From contig CAHIKZ030001780.1 in the NCBI GenBank assembly GCA_903632075.3, positions 1,722,501 to 1,786,500 on the forward strand: a stretch of DNA of 64,000 nt, read 5' to 3'. Positions within the stretch are counted from its first letter, which is position 1. Each line of letters starts with the position of its first letter. Of this stretch, positions 58,281-64,000 are shown piece after piece. Below the pieces are notes generated by a model that did no database searches, was not told where the DNA came from, and worked only from the letters and a program-made list of their open reading frames with translations. Both the position numbers and the translations under genes were made by a program. This stretch comes from Acanthosepion pharaonis. Its lineage: Eukaryota; Mollusca; Cephalopoda; Sepiida; Sepiidae.

Positions 58281-58959
58281 AGATAAGGAGAACAAATATT
58301 ACACTTTGGTACTATCTTAATGGCCAAGAAGTGAAGAAAAGCATAATTCAAGTAGCACTGGCTGCTTGGTCAAGCCAAATGTTTACTTATAAGGAAACCA
58401 TTAAAATAGTAGACCACATGTTATTTTTATGCTGTGCGATCAGTTGTCTGGATTTTCCAAGTTTCATATTATTAGCCAAGTAACTGAAACTATGTGTTGG
58501 AACTAAAAAAAATATAATTACAGGATGTACTCAAAGTTTATCAAAAAAAGTAATATTTAAAATCCTGATTACAGAAAGTGAACAAAATTTACAAAGGCAA
58601 ATGTCTCATACAAAAAAAAAAAATGAAAAACCATGCAATTGTAATGATGAGAAAGTTATAAAGATAACATTAATTTAAAATGTATGCTACATGTCCTGGC
58701 ATAAGTTAATAAAAGTTGGCCATACATTGATTGATTTCATGAACTTTTCTATTTTTTCATATGAAAATGATTGCATGGCATCCAGAATGGTATTCTAAAG
58801 TTCACCTTTGCTAACAAACTGTCATTCATCAATGAAAACCTCTGGTGTGGTAAACACAAATGAGCCAGTGACTTGGTGCTCTTTACACCAAGTCACAGTC
58901 ACACCCATGTCAATCGACCAACAACAATGTTGACCAAATATACTCAGATACTGATGCCT

Positions 58960-59080
58960 CCCAAATGTCTTTTATGTTTTTGCATAAATACTCTTAGGAA
59001 AGTCATGGATCCATCCATTCACCACACTAGCTATGGGTTAAATAGCAGAGTAGAGATGGTCTTTGCTAATTTTTATTACT
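58960..59080 (+). repeat. SINE-like dispersed repeat, copy 3
   Basis: TAAATACTCTTAGGAAAGTC and CTATGGGTTAAATAGCAGAG match 16,818-16,895. Confidence 0.5.
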
Positions 59081-60099
59081 GTAAATGATCTTTTAGGTCT
59101 GACATATTTCATATTGTGATACCATATCAATGAAGCAGATATTAAATATACAAAAGTGTTATCCCTTCCTCTATTCTCTCTTTTTAAAAACACATACCAT
59201 ATTTTTCTGCATATAAAGTGACCTTAAAAATTGGGGGTCATCTTATACTACAATTCTAAAAAAGAAACCTTAAATTCTGAGTGATGTTTGTTGGTAGGCT
59301 AAACTCAGCCTCTGTGTAATAATCAATAACGTACATGAAAAGATTCACATTATCAAATAAACTGATAATAAAAGTAATAAAACCATTTCTACCTTATATA
59401 TTACTAGCATAACTTCATAATAAATTGCCTATTTGAAGAATAATTCCATATCAATGAAATCAACTTGTATCCATGCATGCTCAGCTGAGAAAATGTAAAC
59501 ATTGAGTTATAATTGCGTTCACAGTAACATTTATCTTTCATTAAACTTTCAATAATCATCATGGTAGTGTTAATTAATGGCAATAATAACATTTAGGATG
59601 ACATAATATTTCTCATTAAAAATTCATTATCACATTGGTGTTAAATAATAACACAGTTTAGGATTACATAAAACCTTTATTTTTCAAATAAAAATTCTTT
59701 TACTGTAGTTGCATTTAAAACTTTTAGGATATTTTCTAGCATCAACACAGTTGTTTAATTCCTTGGCTACTTCAATAACTTTCAATTTAAACATGACTTC
59801 ATACTTTCTTCATTTTCCTGGTGGTTCCATAATTGCTATGGGTATAAGTTAATAAGAAATTTCAACTGGCTTAGACAGAAGTTAGGAACAGACTAAATAA
59901 AAAAAATGTTGAAAGTGGAATGTAATATTATTGTGAATATATACATGCAATTTTCATATATATTATTTATATATTAGATATGTGTGGTACTTACTGGAAA
60001 GTGATAGAGCTAACATATTTCGTTGCATTGATATGAGTTTATGACCCTGAGTTTCATGCTCTCCAATGACGGACAATCATGGAGTGTGTAAAACCCAGG

Positions 60100-60221
60100 G
60101 TCACAAACTCACATCAATCCAACGAAATACATACATACATATATATATCGGAGTCTGTCTATATATGATAAATATGGCGACAAAGATGAGGACAATAGTC
60201 CGAATAATGTAAATAATGTAA

Positions 60222-60225
<4 letters not shown>
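60100..60225 (+). repeat. PLE-end remnant beside (TA)n
   Basis: GATAAATATGGCGACAAAGA followed by TGAGGACAATAGTCCGAATAATGTAAATA matches the last bases of the PLE at 5,440-5,480 and runs straight into a (TA)n tract. Confidence 0.65.
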
Positions 60226-60799
<574 letters not shown>

Positions 60800-61229
60800 T
60801 ACATACATACATACATACATTTTTCCCCTCATCAATAGCATGAATCAGATTTTCATGCAATCTTCAGGTGACTGAACTGAGAAAAAATGTATATTTATTA
60901 ATATATAGTTTATAGCTCTGTCATATTACATTGTGTACTATTTTAATAACACCACCCTTCAATGTGCAATATTATATATGTAAGTGGTGCAATTGTCTGG
61001 CCATGTGCATTGTTTTTTCTTGACTATTCATATATGCTGGCCAGTTATGCATTATGGGTAGGTCTATTATACTATTGTAACGGTTTTTGGTTGGGCAGTA
61101 ATAGTTATGTTTTGAATTATTATGGTGTTGTTTGTTAAATTTATTATTGATTGCTTTGGTTATCATTATTGATTGTTTATTATTTACTTATTTATATATT
61201 TGGATTAATTTATTATACCTATTTATTTT

Positions 61230-61340
61230 ATTTGTTTTTACTTTTCAATTTTTAAGTAACATAGTAAAAATATGTTTTTGTGTCTGTATTTTGAGATGAG
61301 TTCTGATTGTTTATTTAGTAATTCGTGTTGATCTGGGAAG
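61230..61340 (-). pseudogene. GIY-YIG PLE C-terminal tail fragment
   Basis: The minus-strand text NINTFPDQHELLNKQSELIS followed by KYRHKNIFLLCYLKIEK aligns with the tail DILLNKHNELVFKCRHKNNL of the frame at 27,189-27,719. Only the last 35 or so residues remain. Confidence 0.6.
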
Positions 61341-61913
61341 GTATTGATATTATTTGTATATTTACAATTTATATAAAAAGCATGCAGGGAAAAGGCAACT
61401 AAAATTGAGCTATGAGTGTGGATTGAAAAATTCATACAATATTGTTATTAATAAGAAGAGTTGAAATTAATACATGCAAGATTTTGCAGCTCTAGCATCA
61501 CTACTTCACAGTCAGCCTATAGACTTTTTAGCCTACTACCCTTATATCTCCAGTGGAAGCTTTAAATATGTGGCCTTATGTCAAATGTGACTCTCTATAA
61601 CTAAATGTGTATACTTAGAAATACTTATTGTCTGTGCCTTCATGCTTAGTCAAATACAGAACATCTGCTGTGTCTATTGATTGTGAGAATTTCATCCAAA
61701 GGCGATTAGAAAATAGCTTATAATTTATGTGTCTGAAATTACGTCACAACCTAACACTTACCAGGTGTCTCTTTCAACCAGATTGAAATACTAATTTTTA
61801 GATAGACACAAAAACTCACACTAAATTTTAAATTTGTCATTTTAAAATTATGACCTCCACTTTCAAGTTATTAAATTCTTAATTAATATTTCTTTCATTT
61901 CCATTTTTAGGGG

Positions 61914-62130
61914 ATAAATGTCCTCAGAATCTATCCCTCGCCCAGAAAGGAATGACATGTGTCACCGAACTGTTATCGTGTGACTGCTCGCATCAAACAT
62001 AAAATAACTCTCCGGACATGAAACATCCGAACATTGAACCAGTTTGATAATGTTAAACTGGAGATGAACAGACTTAACATCAACATTCTAGGTGTATGTG
62101 AAACCAGATGGCCAAACAATGGTGATTTTA
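61914..62130 (+). pseudogene. RTE-like LINE endonuclease N-terminus
   Basis: Text ITLRT, stop, NIRTLNQFDNVKLEMNRLNI, NILGVCETRWPNNGDF is the N-terminal strand of an apurinic endonuclease-type LINE domain (normally TWNVRTL). A TGA replaces the expected Trp codon. It is joined in frame at about 62,130 to a different LINE endonuclease. Confidence 0.65.
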
Positions 62131-64000
62131 ATATTTCATTTTCTAACATCCGTGGCATTGGATCCAACTTCTGCAATGTTGAATCCTTCCTTGTTGCAAA
62201 CTGCCTGGATATACTGGCTCTCTGTGAGACCAACCTTGACTCACCTATCCCCTCCTCTGACCGCTCGATCCCCGGATACCTTCCACTCCTTAGAAAAGAC
62301 TCTGAAACCTATATGCATGGCCTTGGTGTTTATGTCAAGGACCATCTCCCGCTGGTGAGAGAGCTGCCTCTTGAATCTCCAGACCATTTGTATATGTGTC
62401 TGCGGCTATCTCTTTTCAATGTTGTAAGCTACCTCTTCTTCCTTTATCGCTCTCCATTCTCCCAAGACTGTCGTGTACTCAAATGCATTTCTGACAGCAT
62501 TGACAAGGCTCTCTCTCTCTCCATCCATTTGCTCGCATATTCGTGTTTGGCGATTTTAACGCTCATCATACCAAGTGGTTTAATAATGTTACTACTGACC
62601 TTGCAGGCATACAAACCCTTAATTTTTTAATTTCTCAATCCCTCACACAAATAGTTGACTTCCCCACACATTTTCCCTACAATCTGGATGGTAAGGCTTC
62701 TCTTTTTGATCTATGTTTTACTTCCATCCTGCTATCAACGATCAGACTGGGACTCATTCCGGGATTCCATTTGCGATGTCCCCTGGGACATTGTCTCCTT
62801 GCTCCCTGTTTAAGAATGTGCTTCCGAGGTCTCCCCCTGGGTTAAGTTGGAATCGAGGCTTTCATCCCCTCAAGGAAATATAAGGTCAAATCGCACTCAT
62901 CCCCCTGGTTCTCCACTACTTGCTCAGCTGCCATTGCCCATAGGAATTACTTTTTCCACCTTAATCATAGCGACATGTCTGATTGCAACAGATGTCTCTT
63001 TGTCTCTGCCCATAATGAGTGTAAACATGCCCTCAATGAAGCAAAGTCTTTATATGCTGCTCGAATGCAAATTTGGCTCCAAGGATTATTGGTGTCTCTG
63101 TAAGAGTGCAAACAATAGCAAACCCTCTATACCTTCTTTGTTCAACCAGTTTGAGGTTCTGACCACTTCTGCCGACAAGGCTGAATGCATGGCTCAGAAA
63201 TTCTCATTCAATTCAACGCGCGACTCTTCTGGTGTACCTAAACCTGATTTTCCCCTTCAAACTGAGGCTCACTTGAGCGACTTGCACATAACCCTGTCAT
63301 CGGTTCTGGGCTAAATTAGACCCCAATAAGGCTAGTGGTGGAGATGGGATACCAGCCATTGTCCTGAAGAAATGTGCACCTGAACTGGCCCCTGCCCTCT
63401 CCAAATTATATAACTACTGCCTCAATGAATCTTGTTTTCCACCCTGTTGGAAGTCCTCATCCATTGTTCCTCTTTAAGAACTCTGGAGACTCTTCTGACC
63501 CTTCTAATTACCATCCCATCAGTCTCCTACCACTCTTTGGTAAAGTCTTTGAAGCTTTAATCAACGCCTAAGTGGTTATGTACCTTACATCCCATAATCT
63601 GCTCTCCTATAATTAATATGGTTTCCGCTTTGCCCGTTCTACAGCTGATGTGCTTATGACCATAACTGAAATTGTTTTCCAAGCACTTCATAATAACGGA
63701 GAAGCTCATGCTGTGGCTCTTGATATCTCCAAAGGATTTGATAGGGTTTGGCAGGCCGGTCTTCTTTGCAAGATTCAGGGTTATGGAATTACAGGTTGAT
63801 TGTTTGACTTAATACGATCATTCCTGTCGAACCGTACATTGAAGGTCATTCTCAACGGATTCTCCTCCAGCTCCTATCCCACAAATGGCTGGTTAACTGT
63901 AATGCCTGAAAAACATAACTGCTCTCTATTACTCACCAGAGAGAACCATCCCTGCCTCCCATTAAAATGTCTGACGCTCAACTCCATGAGAGCACCTCTT
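62130..64000 (+). pseudogene. CR1/jockey-like LINE, endonuclease and reverse transcriptase, runs off right edge
   Basis: The endonuclease reads SFLVANCLDILALCETNLDS, then GYLPLLRKDSETYMHGLGVY, YLFFLYRSPFSQD, and after a frameshift FGDFNAHHTKWFNN (62,546 on). The region after 62,800 (a frame broken several times) leads to the reverse transcriptase: DPNKASGGDGIPAIVLKKCA, PELAPALSKLYNYCLNESCF, SNYHPISLLPLFGKVFEALI, then HAVALDISKGFDRVWQAGLL (motif A with catalytic Asp). No FADD box is seen before the edge. Stops and frameshifts make it inactive. It may be the parent type of the many 3' ends, but that link is not proven here. Confidence 0.75.

Overview
The window is AT-rich metazoan nuclear DNA. 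It is dominated by decayed retroelements, long (TA)n arrays and dispersed repeats, and it has no bacterial-style gene organisation. The only host gene I can support is a minus-strand gene for unconventional myosin VI. Eight coding exons run from about 41,443 down to 4,257. Their splice phases agree at every junction, and joined in order they give one open reading frame through the N-terminal part of the motor domain (roughly human MYO6 residues 40 to 361, from memory). The first coding exon was not found to the right, and the rest of the motor, lever arm and tail must lie beyond the left edge. The repeat content (Penelope-like elements with GIY-YIG nucleases, a CR1/jockey-like LINE with many 3' ends, RTE-like LINE tails, and a Ty3/gypsy family I associate with molluscs) together with very large introns suggests a mollusc, most likely a cephalopod. 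The species assignment is inference.

Layout: 1-4,256 is intron with a mariner fragment, a LINE 3' end and a 50-bp tandem repeat. 4,257-8,890 holds three exons, a Penelope-like (PLE) fragment, SINE-like repeats and an RTE-like LINE tail whose A-run abuts a splice donor. 8,891-23,695 holds five exons separated by LINE 3' ends, small terminal-inverted-repeat elements and a 0.5-kb foldback. 23,696-41,373 is a 17.7-kb intron with two giant (TA)n arrays enclosing a PLE. That PLE has inverted terminal arms which each carry a recognisable hammerhead ribozyme. The same intron holds a second GIY-YIG reading frame, a tandem tRNA-like repeat with a 26-bp hairpin, and a decayed PLE reverse transcriptase. 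41,374-41,443 is the most upstream exon found. 41,444-64,000 contains foldback PLE ends, a gypsy integrase fragment, a 40-bp tandem repeat, a decayed gypsy element with both LTRs (53.7-57.5 kb), more (TA)n arrays, and a LINE running off the right edge.

The most interesting items are the hammerhead pair at 25,167-25,211 (-) and 26,762-26,808 (+), the separate symmetric exon encoding most of myosin VI insert-1 with a LINE A-tail five to six bases from its donor, a partial duplicate of the following exon with an in-frame stop, and several intronic foldbacks able to form long double-stranded RNA.
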